A DNA stretch of 64,000 nucleotides from Parageobacillus caldoxylosilyticus NBRC 107762 (GCF_000632715.1 NZ_BAWO01000030.1:23146-87145), one strand, 5' to 3'; shown: positions 39,898 through 50,344, counted from the stretch's first letter. The notes: generated by a model not told the origin, from the letters alone. Numbers and translations: made by a program.

Positions 39898-41118
39898 CTA
39901 AGCAGCCTTGTTTTTATTATAAATGTCAAATGCTACTGCAACTAATAATACTAATCCTTTAATTGCTTGCTGCCAATCGATTCCCAGACCAAGCAAGGAC
40001 ATCCCATTGTTTATTACCCCCATTACAAGTCCGCCGATAATCGCTCCACTAATTGTACCAACTCCACCGTAGGCAGACGCTCCACCGATAAAGCAAGCTG
40101 CAATCGCATCAAGTTCAAACAAATTCCCTGCTTTCGGTGTCGCTGCATTTAAGCGAGCCGCGAAAATCAAACCAGACAATGCCGCCAACACGCCCATATT
40201 GACAAATACCCAAAATGTCACACGTTTGGTTTTAATTCCAGATAATTGTGCCGCTTTTTCGTTTCCACCAATGGCATAAATATGTCGGCCTATTACGGTT
40301 TTATTAGCGACGAATGAGTACGCGATAATGAGCATAGCTAAAATAATCAAGATCGTTGGAATCCCCTCGTATGTGGCAAGAACATAAGAAAATGCCATAA
40401 TGATCGCCACAATCACTATTAATTTTGCTCCAAAAACAGCAGCGGGACTAATAGTAAAGCCGTATTGTTTCTGATTGTTTCTTTTTCTAATTTCAGACCC
40501 TATAAATAGTATGGACGCAATCAAACCGATGACAAGAGTGAAAATATGGAGATTCTGTCCATGGAACAAGTCAGGAAGAAAACCGGAACTAATATTTTGA
40601 AATGATTTCGGAAAAGGCGCGATCGATTGACCTTCCAAAATGATCATCGTAAATCCTCTAAATAGCAACATTCCCGCTAGCGTAACAATAAAGGCCGGAA
40701 TTTTTACATAAGCGACCCAAAACCCTTGCCATGCCCCAATCAAAGCCCCAAGCAGCAAGGAAATCAGAACCGTTACAAACATCGGAACATGGTGTTGAAC
40801 CATTAAAATTCCCGCAAGCGCCCCGACAAATGCGGCAACCGATCCTACCGATAAATCAATATGCCCGGTAATAATGACTAACATCATGCCTATCGCTAAT
40901 ACTAAAATATAGCTATTTTGCAAGATTAAGTTCGTGATGTTTAACGGTCTTAACAAAATTCCTCCAGTTAAAATTTGGAATAATAGCATGATCAGTACTA
41001 GTGCAATCACCATGCCATAACTTCTCATGTTATTTTTCATCATTTGTTTCAAGAGCTGTATTTTGCTTTCGTTTGCCGTTGAACGATGTTGAATTGCCTT
41101 CTGTACCGGTGTTTGCAT
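39898..41118 (-). CDS. araH: L-arabinose ABC transporter permease, XylH/MmsB type
   Basis: Monosaccharide (CUT2) permease of 406 residues with eight to ten membrane segments and the family stretch GHIDLSVGSVAAFVGALAG near residues 85-103. With AraE and AraG it imports free pentose, most likely L-arabinose, as for araEGH in G. stearothermophilus T-6. GGAGGG precedes the ATG, which lies directly after the araG stop. The longer form with an insert around residues 200-240 is typical of XylH-like permeases, so xylose is an alternative substrate. Confidence 0.88.
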   Translation of the reverse strand: MQTPVQKAIQHRSTANESKIQLLKQMMKNNMRSYGMVIALVLIMLLFQILTGGILLRPLNITNLILQNSYILVLAIGMMLVIITGHIDLSVGSVAAFVGALAGILMVQHHVPMFVTVLISLLLGALIGAWQGFWVAYVKIPAFIVTLAGMLLFRGFTMIILEGQSIAPFPKSFQNISSGFLPDLFHGQNLHIFTLVIGLIASILFIGSEIRKRNNQKQYGFTISPAAVFGAKLIVIVAIIMAFSYVLATYEGIPTILIILAMLIIAYSFVANKTVIGRHIYAIGGNEKAAQLSGIKTKRVTFWVFVNMGVLAALSGLIFAARLNAATPKAGNLFELDAIAACFIGGASAYGGVGTISGAIIGGLVMGVINNGMSLLGLGIDWQQAIKGLVLLVAVAFDIYNKNKAA

Positions 41119-41119
41119 G

Positions 41120-42661
41120 TTACACTACCCTCCTAACTGTCGTTTTTGTCATTAATTTCATCAGCTTTTCTTGAGTTGCTTCATCTCTATTTACTTCCCC
41201 TGTGATTCTGCCTTCACTCATTACATAAATGCGATCACACATGCCAAGAATTTCTGGCAATTCGGACGAAATCATTAAAATGGCCTTTCCTTCTTCTGCT
41301 AGTTGATGAATAATGGTATAAATCTCATACTTCGCCCCAACGTCGATTCCTCGCGTTGGTTCATCCAAAATGAGAATATCAGGCTCGGCGAAAATCCATT
41401 TGCTTAACACCACTTTTTGTTGGTTTCCCCCGCTTAATGCTTCAGTTTTTTGGAAGACGCTTGGAGTTTTAATTTTCAATTGGTCACGGAATCGTTCCGC
41501 TTCTATGATTTCTTTATTTTCATCAACAACGAATTTCTTTGCGATTTTACCTAATCGAGATAGTGTGATGTTTTTCCGAATGTCTTCCATTAAGATGAGA
41601 CCATTTCCTTTGCGGTCTTCTGAGACATAAGCAATCCCGTTGGCGATCGCTTTGCTGACGTCGCTAACATCAATTTCCGAGCCGTTTTTGAACACTTTTC
41701 CACTAATTTTTCTGCCGTACGACTTTCCAAAAACACTCATCGCCAGCTCGGTTCTTCCCGCTCCCATCAATCCAGCAATGCCGACAATTTCCCCCTTGCG
41801 GATATAAATAGATACATTGTCAATGACTTTTCGTTCTGAGTGAAGAGGATGATAAACATTCCAGTCTTTCACTTCAAAGATAACGTCACCAATTTTTGGG
41901 TTTCGCACCGGATATCGGTTCGTTAAATCACGGCCAACCATGCCCCGAATAATGCGGTCTTCTGTCACATTGTCCCTTTTCATATCCAATGTTTCAATCG
42001 TCTTCCCATCCCGTAAAATCGTAATGGAGTCGGCTACTTTCGAAATTTCATTTAGCTTATGGGAAATGATAATAGCAGACATTCCCTGCTTTTTGAATTC
42101 TAATAACAAATTTAATAAATTTTCACTATCATCCTCATTTAAAGCCGCTGTCGGCTCGTCTAAAATTAATAATTTTACTTCTTTAGATAACGCTTTGGCG
42201 ATTTCGACCAATTGCTGCTTACCGACTCCAAGATTCCCTACTAATGTGTGCGGAGACTCATCTAATCCTACTTTTTGTAGCAATTCTTTTGTTTTAACAA
42301 TCGTTTCATTCCAATTAATAATTCCTTTTTTTGCTCTCTCATTTCCCAAAAATATGTTTTCGGCTATCGACAAATAAGGAATTAATGCTAACTCTTGATG
42401 AATGATAACTATTCCTAGTTCTTCGCTCTGTTTAATATTTTTAAACTTACATACCTCTCCCTTGAACAAAATCTCCCCGCTATACGTACCATAAGGATAG
42501 ACACCGCTCAATACTTTCATTAATGTAGACTTTCCTGCACCATTTTCTCCGCAAAGCGCGTGAATTTCCCCTTCTCTTACCTTTAAATTCACATTGTCGA
42601 GCGCTTTCACACCGGGGAACTCTTTGGTAATTCCTCTCATTTCTAGAATGAATTCAGACAT
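41120..42661 (-). CDS. araG: L-arabinose ABC transporter ATPase, tandem domain
   Basis: CUT2 ATPase of 513 residues made of two fused ABC domains. The first has Walker [13 protein letters not shown] (about 38-49), signature [15 protein letters not shown] and Walker [12 protein letters not shown]. The second has a degenerate Walker A ([12 protein letters not shown]), signature [14 protein letters not shown] and Walker [12 protein letters not shown]. Apart from the peptide transporter, it is the only ABC ATPase in the window. A hairpin separates it from araE. Confidence 0.93.
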   Translation of the reverse strand: MSEFILEMRGITKEFPGVKALDNVNLKVREGEIHALCGENGAGKSTLMKVLSGVYPYGTYSGEILFKGEVCKFKNIKQSEELGIVIIHQELALIPYLSIAENIFLGNERAKKGIINWNETIVKTKELLQKVGLDESPHTLVGNLGVGKQQLVEIAKALSKEVKLLILDEPTAALNEDDSENLLNLLLEFKKQGMSAIIISHKLNEISKVADSITILRDGKTIETLDMKRDNVTEDRIIRGMVGRDLTNRYPVRNPKIGDVIFEVKDWNVYHPLHSERKVIDNVSIYIRKGEIVGIAGLMGAGRTELAMSVFGKSYGRKISGKVFKNGSEIDVSDVSKAIANGIAYVSEDRKGNGLILMEDIRKNITLSRLGKIAKKFVVDENKEIIEAERFRDQLKIKTPSVFQKTEALSGGNQQKVVLSKWIFAEPDILILDEPTRGIDVGAKYEIYTIIHQLAEEGKAILMISSELPEILGMCDRIYVMSEGRITGEVNRDEATQEKLMKLMTKTTVRRVV

Positions 42662-42691
42662 GCTCCTTCACACCTCCCATAGTGAGGAATA

Positions 42692-42726
42692 GATATAGTG
42701 ATAGTATTAGAAACTATCACTATATC
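42692..42726 (-). terminator. hairpin between araE and araG
   Basis: GATATAGTGATAGT (42692-42705) is perfectly complementary to ACTATCACTATATC (42713-42726), a 14-pair stem with a seven-base loop. It begins nine bases after the araE stop codon. No U-run follows, so it should leave araGH transcription partly open while protecting araE mRNA. Confidence 0.85.
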
Positions 42727-42735
42727 CGGTCACCT

Positions 42736-43812
42736 TTATTTAGAAAGATCTTCTTTTTTATAATAGCCGCTATCGATGAGCACTTTTTCATAATTGGAAG
42801 CATCCACTGAAACCGGTTCCAATAAATACGATGGAACGACTTTCACACCGTTGTTATATGTTTTCGTATCGTTCACTTCCGGTTTTTTGCCTTTGAGAAC
42901 CGCATCGGCCATTTCCACCGCTTTTTTCGCCAATAGTCTTGTATCCTTAAATACCGTTTGTGTTTGTTCACCAGCGATAATCGATTTTACGGAAGCTAAC
43001 TCCGCATCTTGACCGGTAATGACGGGCATCGGTTTGCTAGGAGTTCCGTATCCTACCCCTTTAAGAGAAGAGATAATCCCGATACTAATTCCATCATATG
43101 GAGACAAGACGGCATCTACTCGCGCGTTCGTATAATGAGCGCTTAACAAGTTGTCCATTCTCGCTTGGGCAGTAGCACCATCCCAGCGTAGCGTAGCCAC
43201 TTGGTCAAATTTCGTTTGTCCACTTCGCACCACTAACTTTCCAGAATCAATATAAGGTTTTAGTACGGACATCGCTCCGTTAAAGAAGAAATACGCGTTG
43301 TTATCATCAGGAGATCCAGCAAACAACTCAATATTAAATGGCCCTTTTCCTTCTTTAAGACCGAGTTTCTCTTCGATGTATTTTCCTTGCAACACGCCTA
43401 CTTTAAAATTATCGAAAGTAGCATAATAGTCTACATACTTGCTATTTTTAATCAAGCGGTCGTAGGAAATGACTTTGATTCCCTGTTTATGCGCTTTTTC
43501 TAATACATCTGTTAATGCTTCCCCGTCAATCGGTGCAATAACTAACACATTTACCCCTTTAGTAATCATATTTTCAATCTGAGATACTTGGTTTTCTACC
43601 ACATCCTCGGCATATTGCAAATCGGTTTTATAGCCAAGTTTCTTAAATTCTTTTACCATGCTTTCCCCATCTCGAATCCATCGTTCCGATGACTTAGTTG
43701 GCATCGATATTCCGACAAATCCAGCATCTCCACCATTTGTTCCTATGCCACTACATGCGGATAGGGCAAATACAAGTGTCAATAACACCAGTACGGATAA
43801 AAATCTCTTCAT
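42736..43812 (-). CDS. araE: pentose-binding lipoprotein of the arabinose importer
   Basis: Periplasmic-binding-protein type I lipoprotein of 358 residues, with lipobox ALSAC at the end of the signal peptide. The domain resembles XylF-type pentose receptors ([32 protein letters not shown]). It feeds AraG-AraH. GGGGGA precedes the ATG with long spacing. An AraR-like box overlaps its leader and a cre-like site lies farther up. L-arabinose is the likely ligand from context, though XylF-like features leave D-xylose possible. Confidence 0.87.
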   Translation of the reverse strand: MKRFLSVLVLLTLVFALSACSGIGTNGGDAGFVGISMPTKSSERWIRDGESMVKEFKKLGYKTDLQYAEDVVENQVSQIENMITKGVNVLVIAPIDGEALTDVLEKAHKQGIKVISYDRLIKNSKYVDYYATFDNFKVGVLQGKYIEEKLGLKEGKGPFNIELFAGSPDDNNAYFFFNGAMSVLKPYIDSGKLVVRSGQTKFDQVATLRWDGATAQARMDNLLSAHYTNARVDAVLSPYDGISIGIISSLKGVGYGTPSKPMPVITGQDAELASVKSIIAGEQTQTVFKDTRLLAKKAVEMADAVLKGKKPEVNDTKTYNNGVKVVPSYLLEPVSVDASNYEKVLIDSGYYKKEDLSK

Positions 43813-43835
43813 ACTTTTCTTAATCCCCCTTTATT

Positions 43836-43855
43836 AAATTTGTACGTATATTTTT
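43836..43855. promoter_or_regulatory. AraR-like box upstream of araE
   Basis: AAATTTGTACGTATATTTTT contains the TTTGTACGTA core seen at araR and abnE. It is 24 bases before the araE start codon, where binding would block early transcription. Confidence 0.6.
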
Positions 43856-43936
43856 TATTGTTACTTTCAATATAGCATCAAGAAAAATTCATAGTCTTTT
43901 TAATATGTTAACTATTTTTATAAAAAATTAACTTTA

Positions 43937-43950
43937 TTAAAGCGTTTTCA
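43937..43950. promoter_or_regulatory. cre-like site upstream of araE
   Basis: On the minus strand the sequence is TGAAAACGCTTTAA, close to the CcpA-binding consensus and nearly identical to the sites at 33896 and 53648. It lies between the araT terminator and the araE box. Confidence 0.6.
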
Positions 43951-43963
43951 TTACCATAAATTA

Positions 43964-43994
43964 AGAACTATCCCATTGTTTAGGGGATAGCTCT
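43964..43994 (-). terminator. probable terminator after araT
   Basis: AGA-a-CTATCCC (43964-43974) pairs with GGGATAG-c-TCT (43984-43994), ten pairs with one mismatch. On the minus strand it is followed by TAATTT, a weak U-rich tail. It lies 19 bases after the araT stop. Confidence 0.5.
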
Positions 43995-44012
43995 GTCACA
44001 AAATGTATCCGT

Positions 44013-45242
44013 TTATAAATGATGTTTTCGCATACTGTCCGGTAATAACACTCTTTTGCGGTATTGATTAGGTGAAACTCCTACCACTTTTTTAAAGGCC
44101 GTACTAAAATAATGTTGTGTATCGTAACCTACCCGTTCAGATATTTCATGAATGGAAAGATCCGTAGAAGTCAATAGTTCGATCGCTTTTTTTATACGTG
44201 TTTTGGTTAATAAGCTGACAAACGAGGTGCCTAATTCTTGTTTGATGATGCGGCTCAAGTAAACGGGGGAAACATTTAAAGACTGGGCAACAGACTCTAA
44301 TGTCAAATCGGGCTCGGAAAAATGTTCTTGTATATACTGCTTTGCCCGGCGCACGATGGGAGAAATATGTGATTCATTATAAATCCTCGTTTTACATTGC
44401 TGGTAGGCATCGGCCACTTGCGTAAGGCTTCCCTTCACGGTCTCTGTATATATATTTACTTTCACGTTCAAATATTTTTTGACGGATTCCTCTAATTGCG
44501 TCCACATTTCTTCGGTAACACGACCCCAGATACATAAGACAATTAATCCAAATTGATCCCGGAATACTACTTTTTCATAAACATCCAATAATTCTGAAAT
44601 GATATTTTCGATCGCAAATAAAAACAGCTGTTTATCTCTTTCACTCATAACGGGTTGGTTCGCGAAAAATTCCGACCAATACACGATTGCTACCTGATTA
44701 GGACAAGAGGACGGGAGTTGCAACAATTGTAATTGCTTCATGATTTCCGTCTCTGTCATCTCTCCGGCGACCCATGCCAAACAAAATTGTTGTCGAAGAA
44801 GAGGAAGGTTTTTCTGAATTTGGCTCGATAGTAATTCTACATATCTTTTTTGTTCCCTTTCCCGTTCTAATTCTTGCTTCACTTTGCTTATTACCTCATG
44901 TAATTGTTTTGGATTGGTTGGTTTTAAAATATAGTCATCAACCTGCAGACGAAGCGCCTCCTGCGCGTAGGCAAACTCATCATGTCCTGTAATCACAATC
45001 ATTCTACAATCAGGAAGCTTTTGTCGTATATGTTTCATCAATGTAATTCCATCCATAATGGGCATGCTTAAATCGACTAATAATACATGGATGCCGTGTT
45101 TTAATGCAAGTTTCAACGCCTCTTCTCCATCCTCTGCCTCCGCCACCACTTCCATCTGAAACTCATCCCAGTTTACCGCTTCTCTTATCCCTTCACGAAT
45201 AATCTCCTCATCATCGGCAATAAGCACTTTCCACTTTTCCAC
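44013..45242 (-). CDS. araT: AraC-type response regulator of the arabinose sensor
   Basis: Response regulator of 409 residues: receiver domain with IADDEE, phospho-accepting Asp57 in LLVDLSMP, ITGHDE and LKPTNP; a middle region of about 150 residues of the YesN type; and a C-terminal AraC DNA-binding domain (about 305-400, with SPVYLSRIIKQELGTS and ISERVGYDTQHYFSTAFKK). I choose GTG at 45242, nine bases after AGGAGG; reading upstream to 45287 overlaps araS. It follows araS by 13 bases. It is expected to activate araEGH in response to extracellular arabinose, as in T-6. Confidence 0.9.
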   Translation of the reverse strand: MEKWKVLIADDEEIIREGIREAVNWDEFQMEVVAEAEDGEEALKLALKHGIHVLLVDLSMPIMDGITLMKHIRQKLPDCRMIVITGHDEFAYAQEALRLQVDDYILKPTNPKQLHEVISKVKQELEREREQKRYVELLSSQIQKNLPLLRQQFCLAWVAGEMTETEIMKQLQLLQLPSSCPNQVAIVYWSEFFANQPVMSERDKQLFLFAIENIISELLDVYEKVVFRDQFGLIVLCIWGRVTEEMWTQLEESVKKYLNVKVNIYTETVKGSLTQVADAYQQCKTRIYNESHISPIVRRAKQYIQEHFSEPDLTLESVAQSLNVSPVYLSRIIKQELGTSFVSLLTKTRIKKAIELLTSTDLSIHEISERVGYDTQHYFSTAFKKVVGVSPNQYRKRVLLPDSMRKHHL

Positions 45243-45255
45243 ATTTCTTCTCCTC

Positions 45256-47055
45256 CTAGGTAATATGTCTAATAATTGGATGCACAATCGTTACTGTCGT
45301 TCCTTGTCCTTCTTTACTGTCAATCCATAACCCGTAGGAGTTGCCAAATGTTAATTGCAGCCGTGCTTGCACGTTGACCATTCCATACCCTTTGATGTTT
45401 TTCATTTTCTTTTCGGTATCCCCTAACGTAAAACCAATCGATAAACTTTCTCTCAAAGAAGCCAGCTTTTCCGGCGACATTCCTACTCCGTCATCCTTTA
45501 CGCGAATAAGAAGGCGTCCTTCCTGCTCTTCAGCTTGTATCCAAATATGTCCAGGCCCTCTCCGTTGTTTAATGCCGTGATAAATCGCATTTTCGACAAT
45601 CGGTTGTAATACCAATTTCAATACAAATAACTTTTGTAACTCTGGAGCAATATCGAACGTATAATGTAATTTATCTTTATACCTTGTTTTTTGAATACTC
45701 AAGTAACTTTGAACATGTTCGATTTCTTCCGCAAAAGAGATGATATCCTTCCCCTTGCTTAGCCCAATACGGAATAGTTTAGACAATGATTCTACTACTT
45801 CGGCTATATCTTCCGCTCCTTTTTTCCTTGCCATCCACTGAATCGTATCTAACGTATTATAAAGAAAATGTGGTTTAATATGCGCTTGTAAACTGCGCAA
45901 TTCCGCTTCCCATCGTTGTCGTTCCTGCCATTCCGCAAGGGAAATAAAACGTTGAATTTGGTCAAGCATATGGTTAAAATTCCTACCTAACACCCCGATT
46001 TCATCCGCTCGATCATCATGATAACGACTTGTTAAATCGCCTGCTTCCACCTTTTTCATAAAACTGATTAACTGGCTGATTGGTCTTGACAAGGAATAAG
46101 CCAAATAATAGGATGATCCTATACCGAATAAACATACAAAAAAGACAAAACTCGTTACATAAAAACGAATCTCCTTTATTTCTAAAGCAGACTCTTGATT
46201 GGAAAACACCCCGATGGTTGTCCAGTTAGTAAAAGGAGAGCGCTGATAAATAAATTGAAGGTATTGTCCATGGACTTTTTTCGAAAATGCTCCAAAATCC
46301 CCATGAAACCATTGCCGTGGAATTTCTTTTATAAACGGTTTAGCTGGAATATAAATATTTTCACCGCGATGATCAATGACCATCAAATACCCCCACTTTC
46401 CTAAACGAACATTTTTCGTTGCCTCGGCAATCACCCTCAGTTTTAAATCAATTAACACTACCCCCTCTACCTCTTGTGTATTCGGATTTAAAATAGCACG
46501 TACGGCAGAAACCACTTCCTTGTTCGTATAGTTGGCATGTGTAATGACATTCCGATGCATTGGGTGTCCAATAATTTTAAAAATCCCTTTATTTTTTACC
46601 GCTTCTTGGTACCATGTTTCTTCTGTAAGCGGCTTAGGCGAACGGGCGTACATTTCATTACTAATGTACTCACCTTTCCGGTTCACAACAAGGATCCCTG
46701 CCACTTCTGGATACAATGTGGTAAGCCCTTGTAAAAACTGGCGAATGGAATAATCGTCATTCATTCCTTGTATACCCTTCTGTTCGGCTAAGAATCTTTT
46801 TACATCCGGATTAAACGCGACTAAATACGTAATATTTTGCATATTACTGACGTAAAACTCCAATGTCTTGTTTACTTGATTAATCAGCTGAAAAGTATTT
46901 TCATTAATTTGCCGCTCCATAATACGGTCAACGGCCCAGCCGATCAAACTGCCTAATCCAATCGAAGGTAAAATAGTAATGACTAATAAAAGTGAAATGA
47001 GCTTATAACGAATCGGTAAATTGTCTATTCGCAAATAATTGATTCTTCGTTTCAA
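45256..47055 (-). CDS. araS: sensor histidine kinase of the arabinose system
   Basis: YesM-family kinase of 599 residues: a transmembrane helix at about 18-38, an extracellular Cache-type domain to about 295, a second helix at about 298-320, HAMP (about 320-375), then the phospho-accepting His in IKPHFLYNTLDTIQW, N box LQPIVENAIYHG and G box VKDDGVGMS. The start is TTG at 47055, with an in-frame stop just upstream and no strong ribosome-binding site, so translation may be weak or coupled. It probably receives the arabinose signal from AraP. Confidence 0.88.
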   Translation of the reverse strand: MKRRINYLRIDNLPIRYKLISLLLVITILPSIGLGSLIGWAVDRIMERQINENTFQLINQVNKTLEFYVSNMQNITYLVAFNPDVKRFLAEQKGIQGMNDDYSIRQFLQGLTTLYPEVAGILVVNRKGEYISNEMYARSPKPLTEETWYQEAVKNKGIFKIIGHPMHRNVITHANYTNKEVVSAVRAILNPNTQEVEGVVLIDLKLRVIAEATKNVRLGKWGYLMVIDHRGENIYIPAKPFIKEIPRQWFHGDFGAFSKKVHGQYLQFIYQRSPFTNWTTIGVFSNQESALEIKEIRFYVTSFVFFVCLFGIGSSYYLAYSLSRPISQLISFMKKVEAGDLTSRYHDDRADEIGVLGRNFNHMLDQIQRFISLAEWQERQRWEAELRSLQAHIKPHFLYNTLDTIQWMARKKGAEDIAEVVESLSKLFRIGLSKGKDIISFAEEIEHVQSYLSIQKTRYKDKLHYTFDIAPELQKLFVLKLVLQPIVENAIYHGIKQRRGPGHIWIQAEEQEGRLLIRVKDDGVGMSPEKLASLRESLSIGFTLGDTEKKMKNIKGYGMVNVQARLQLTFGNSYGLWIDSKEGQGTTVTIVHPIIRHIT

Positions 47056-47091
47056 TGGTCATCACTCATTTCTGCATAGATGTACTTCGAT

Positions 47092-48093
47092 TTACTTCGC
47101 ATAAAAATTTTCTACATTTGCTTTCGTCACTACGGTAATTCCAGTATCTACATATGGAGGTAGTAAAGGATAACCTGATTGCAAGGAAGGAGTTAAGCGG
47201 TGGTGAAGATGAAACAAAAATTGCAGTGACCAGTAGCCCATATTCCAAGTTCCTTGCGCTAAAGTAGCAGATATAATTCCTTGTTTCACCATATCTAACG
47301 TTCGTTTATCGGTATCAAAGCTAATGATTTTTACTTTTTTATTTTCTAATGATAATATCGCCTCGCCGATACCAATCCCGCCATTCGCTTCTGTTGCAAA
47401 TATTCCTTCCACATCCGGATACTCATTAAGTATTTCTAATGCTGCCTCCTTGGAAGCTAGAGAGTCTCCTTTCCCATCTTTTACTGCCACCACTTCCATT
47501 TGCGGATATTCTTGGTAAATAGTCTCTAAAAACCCTTTCGTTCGTTCCTGATGATTGAGCTGATGGGGTAATGTAATTACTGCTACTTTCCCTCTTTTTC
47601 CTAATAGTTCAGCCATTTTGTGAGCAGCCGTTACTCCTGCGTTATAATTATTCGTTCCTAAAAAAGAGAACGCCTTACTGCCAGAAGCATTAGAGTCGAA
47701 CAACACAACGGGAATTCCTTTATCCACTGCTTTGTTAATCGTTTCTGTCAACGCAGTAGGATTAATTGCTGAAACAGCTATACCCGCCGGTTTTTTCGCA
47801 ATGACTTGCTCCAACACAGTGACTTGCTCGTTTACATCGTATTGCGTAGCTCCGCGATATTCTACAGAAACATTTAATGCCTGTGCCGCGTCTTCAAATC
47901 CCTTTAGACAACGTTTCCAATAATCCATCCCCGCTTGGAAAGTCACCATCACATATTTTTCATCCATTTTACCTTGAAGCGCTTTCTCTTGTTGGTAAAA
48001 AGAACGAAAGCGGGAGATTTCCAGATGGTAATGATATAAGTAAAGAATAAATGCACTAATTAGAACGACATAAATAAATACTAATTTTTTCAT
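47092..48093 (-). CDS. araP: membrane-anchored sugar-binding sensor protein
   Basis: Periplasmic-binding-protein type I domain of 333 residues behind one N-terminal membrane helix (about residues 2-20) with no lipobox cysteine, so it is anchored by the helix. I choose ATG 48093 after GAGGGGG; an upstream start at 48156 adds 21 residues without support. The binding-protein fold shows KPAGIAVSAINPTAL, VVLFDSNASGS and GIFATEANGGIG. Its position before araS-araT and not with transporter genes indicates a sensing role, as described for AraPST in G. stearothermophilus T-6. Two AraR-like boxes lie in its upstream region. Confidence 0.85.
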   Translation of the reverse strand: MKKLVFIYVVLISAFILYLYHYHLEISRFRSFYQQEKALQGKMDEKYVMVTFQAGMDYWKRCLKGFEDAAQALNVSVEYRGATQYDVNEQVTVLEQVIAKKPAGIAVSAINPTALTETINKAVDKGIPVVLFDSNASGSKAFSFLGTNNYNAGVTAAHKMAELLGKRGKVAVITLPHQLNHQERTKGFLETIYQEYPQMEVVAVKDGKGDSLASKEAALEILNEYPDVEGIFATEANGGIGIGEAILSLENKKVKIISFDTDKRTLDMVKQGIISATLAQGTWNMGYWSLQFLFHLHHRLTPSLQSGYPLLPPYVDTGITVVTKANVENFYAK

Positions 48094-48188
48094 TTGGATC
48101 CCCCTCTTTTTTTTCACACGCAATAAAGTTCTGGAAAAACTGGTCCAATGAATCATTTCGATACTGTTATGGAATATGGCTAAAGTTT

Positions 48189-48204
48189 ATTTGTATGTAT
48201 AAAT
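48189..48204. promoter_or_regulatory. AraR-like box, proximal, at araP
   Basis: ATTTGTATGTATAAAT agrees with the AraR operator at most positions. On the minus strand it covers TATACA, a possible -10. A second box of the same kind lies exactly 75 bases farther upstream. Confidence 0.5.
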
Positions 48205-48263
48205 AGCCTGGTTTCTAATGCCGATCCATTATTATTTGTATTTAGCTTCTGTCTTCTCTTTTT

Positions 48264-48279
48264 ATTTGTTCGTATAAAT
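48264..48279. promoter_or_regulatory. AraR-like box, distal, at araP
   Basis: ATTTGTTCGTATAAAT, partly palindromic, is the upstream member of a pair spaced 75 bases centre to centre, about seven turns of the helix. Such spacing is compatible with cooperative repressor binding or looping. Confidence 0.5.
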
Positions 48280-48384
48280 TTACTGTATTATCAATGTATC
48301 ATGTTCGAAGAGAGGGTTCAAACGTCGAAATAAGGATATATGATCTTTCTCAAGAAAATTTCTTTTATCACTCCTGTTAAATTC

Positions 48385-48418
48385 AAAAAAAATCAGCCGT
48401 AAACGTTTGTCTACGGCT
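48385..48418 (-). terminator. terminator after the GH127 gene
   Basis: AGCCGTA (48395-48401) pairs with TACGGCT (48412-48418). On the minus strand the stem is followed by GATTTTTTTTG, a clear U-run. It ends the LacI-linked operon 21 bases after the stop codon. Confidence 0.85.
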
Positions 48419-48439
48419 AACCTTTAATACAACACATAT

Positions 48440-50344
48440 CTATATTTCGGGAATCCAAACAAGCATTTGACCAGGTTTTCGATTATCCCAAGCATAATAA
48501 GGGATAGCGGTAAATTCGAATTGCTGGGGTGCCGGTAAACTCGTTCGATAAAGTTCTCCATCCCAATCAAAATCATTGTAGAAAACTGCTTTCCCTGTTA
48601 TTTTTACAACCCCACCAAGTAATTGTTCATCAAAATGTGAATGCAATACTTCATTTTTAGGAAGGGAGATCCGATATAGTGGTTCCGGATTGTCTGCTCC
48701 TTCCAGACAATAGACTAATGGCCCTCTCTGAATAGCAACGCAATTTCTGTTATACCTTACATTCGGATTTGTGTAAACTCTTTCAATTGGCATTGGGAAA
48801 ACAAGTTCAACCTGGTCATGATTATTCCATTTCCGCTCAATTTTCACATAATTTTTTTCTAAATGTTGTTTAATGTCAAATACTTCACCGTTTATTTTTA
48901 CTGTTGCTTGGCGCGCCCACCCTGGAATTCTTAGTTTTAAAGCAAATGTAGATGGCTGCTCCATTTCTAGATCGATCAAAATATTTCCATCCCATGGATA
49001 ATTTGTTTTCTGTTTTAATAAAATACTTTTTCCTTGTATATCTAAATTAACACTTCCTTGAATATATAAGTGGACAGCGACTTCCTTCTCATTTTGTGAA
49101 TAAATATACTGCCCAAGAGAGGCTAATAAACGTGCAAGGTTAGGAGGACAACAAGATACATCGAACCACTCTTTTCGGTGTACATTTCCTAAACTCGCCA
49201 ACGGGTTTTCATAAAAGAATTTTGTACCATCCAAGGAAATTCCGCTGATAACACCATTATATAGTGCACGTTCTAACGCATCAGCATATTTTCCGCTACA
49301 ATCCAATTGTAGCATGCGGTGATTCCAGAACACTAATCCAATCGCCGCACACGTTTCAGCATAAGCTGTTTCATTTGGCAAATCATAATCGAATGTAAAC
49401 CCTTCGTGCTTTGCCGTTGAACCGATTCCTCCAGTAATATACATATTTTTTTTGTGTACATTTTCCCACAAACGTTCACAAGCTATTTTTAGGCTTTCAT
49501 CTCCTGTTTCTTTCGCTAAATCTGCCATGGCACAATAAAGATACATTGCCCTTACAGCATGACCCACTGCTTTGTCTTGTTCTCGCACAGGTTTATGTGA
49601 TTGATTATATTCTTTTAAGTTGCCAAAGGTTTTGAATAACTCTTCAAAGTATCCAGGACCATACTTTTTCTTCTCCTCTTCAAAATAGTTCGGTTCCTTT
49701 CCGCGTTCATCTACAAAAAACTTGCTAAGTTTTAAATACCGCTCTTCCCCAGTTACTCGATATAATTTCACAAGCGCTAGTTCAATCTCTGGATGTCCGC
49801 AATATCCTTTTTTCTTATTCTCCTCTGGTCCAAACACGGTATCGATATAATCCGCATAACGACAAACAACGTCCAATAGTTTTCGCTTTCCTGTTGCTGC
49901 ATAATGAGCTACACCGGCTTCTATTAAATGCCCTGCACAATACAATTCATGGGCATCTCGAAGGTCCGTCCATCTCTTTTCCGGTTCAACAACTGTAAAA
50001 TAGATATTTAAATAGCCGTCCGGTTGTTGTGCAGATGCAACTAAATCAATTACCTCATCCAATAAACGTTCTAGATCGTGATCAGGATGCGTTGCTAAAC
50101 TATAGCTAGCCGCTTCAATCCATTTGGCAACATCTGAATCCCAAAAAATATGGGGAACCGGTTCCATTCCTGGCTTCCAATTCAATTTAAATGCATCAAT
50201 ACGCCCAGTCTCTTTACATTTTTGATATTGAAAGGGAATTGTATGTTCTCTATTTATGCGTATTCGAGGAGCCCAAAAGTGATCCTCAATAGTTACCTTC
50301 GTAAATGGAACAGGTTCTAGGCCGTTTCGCACTAACTTATTCAT
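48440..50344 (-). CDS. GH127 beta-L-arabinofuranosidase
   Basis: Cytoplasmic enzyme of 634 residues (former DUF1680). Characterised GH127 members release beta-linked L-arabinofuranose using a zinc-bound cysteine nucleophile. The motif FDVSCCPPNLARLL carries the expected Cys pair (nucleophile and zinc ligand), and ETAYAETCA carries the Glu and Cys ligands. No signal peptide. It is the last gene of an operon with a CUT1 importer, so it acts on an imported beta-arabinofuranoside, for example from plant cell-wall glycoproteins or pectin side chains. The exact substrate cannot be read from sequence. AAGGGGATGG precedes the ATG. Confidence 0.9.
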   Translation of the reverse strand: MNKLVRNGLEPVPFTKVTIEDHFWAPRIRINREHTIPFQYQKCKETGRIDAFKLNWKPGMEPVPHIFWDSDVAKWIEAASYSLATHPDHDLERLLDEVIDLVASAQQPDGYLNIYFTVVEPEKRWTDLRDAHELYCAGHLIEAGVAHYAATGKRKLLDVVCRYADYIDTVFGPEENKKKGYCGHPEIELALVKLYRVTGEERYLKLSKFFVDERGKEPNYFEEEKKKYGPGYFEELFKTFGNLKEYNQSHKPVREQDKAVGHAVRAMYLYCAMADLAKETGDESLKIACERLWENVHKKNMYITGGIGSTAKHEGFTFDYDLPNETAYAETCAAIGLVFWNHRMLQLDCSGKYADALERALYNGVISGISLDGTKFFYENPLASLGNVHRKEWFDVSCCPPNLARLLASLGQYIYSQNEKEVAVHLYIQGSVNLDIQGKSILLKQKTNYPWDGNILIDLEMEQPSTFALKLRIPGWARQATVKINGEVFDIKQHLEKNYVKIERKWNNHDQVELVFPMPIERVYTNPNVRYNRNCVAIQRGPLVYCLEGADNPEPLYRISLPKNEVLHSHFDEQLLGGVVKITGKAVFYNDFDWDGELYRTSLPAPQQFEFTAIPYYAWDNRKPGQMLVWIPEI

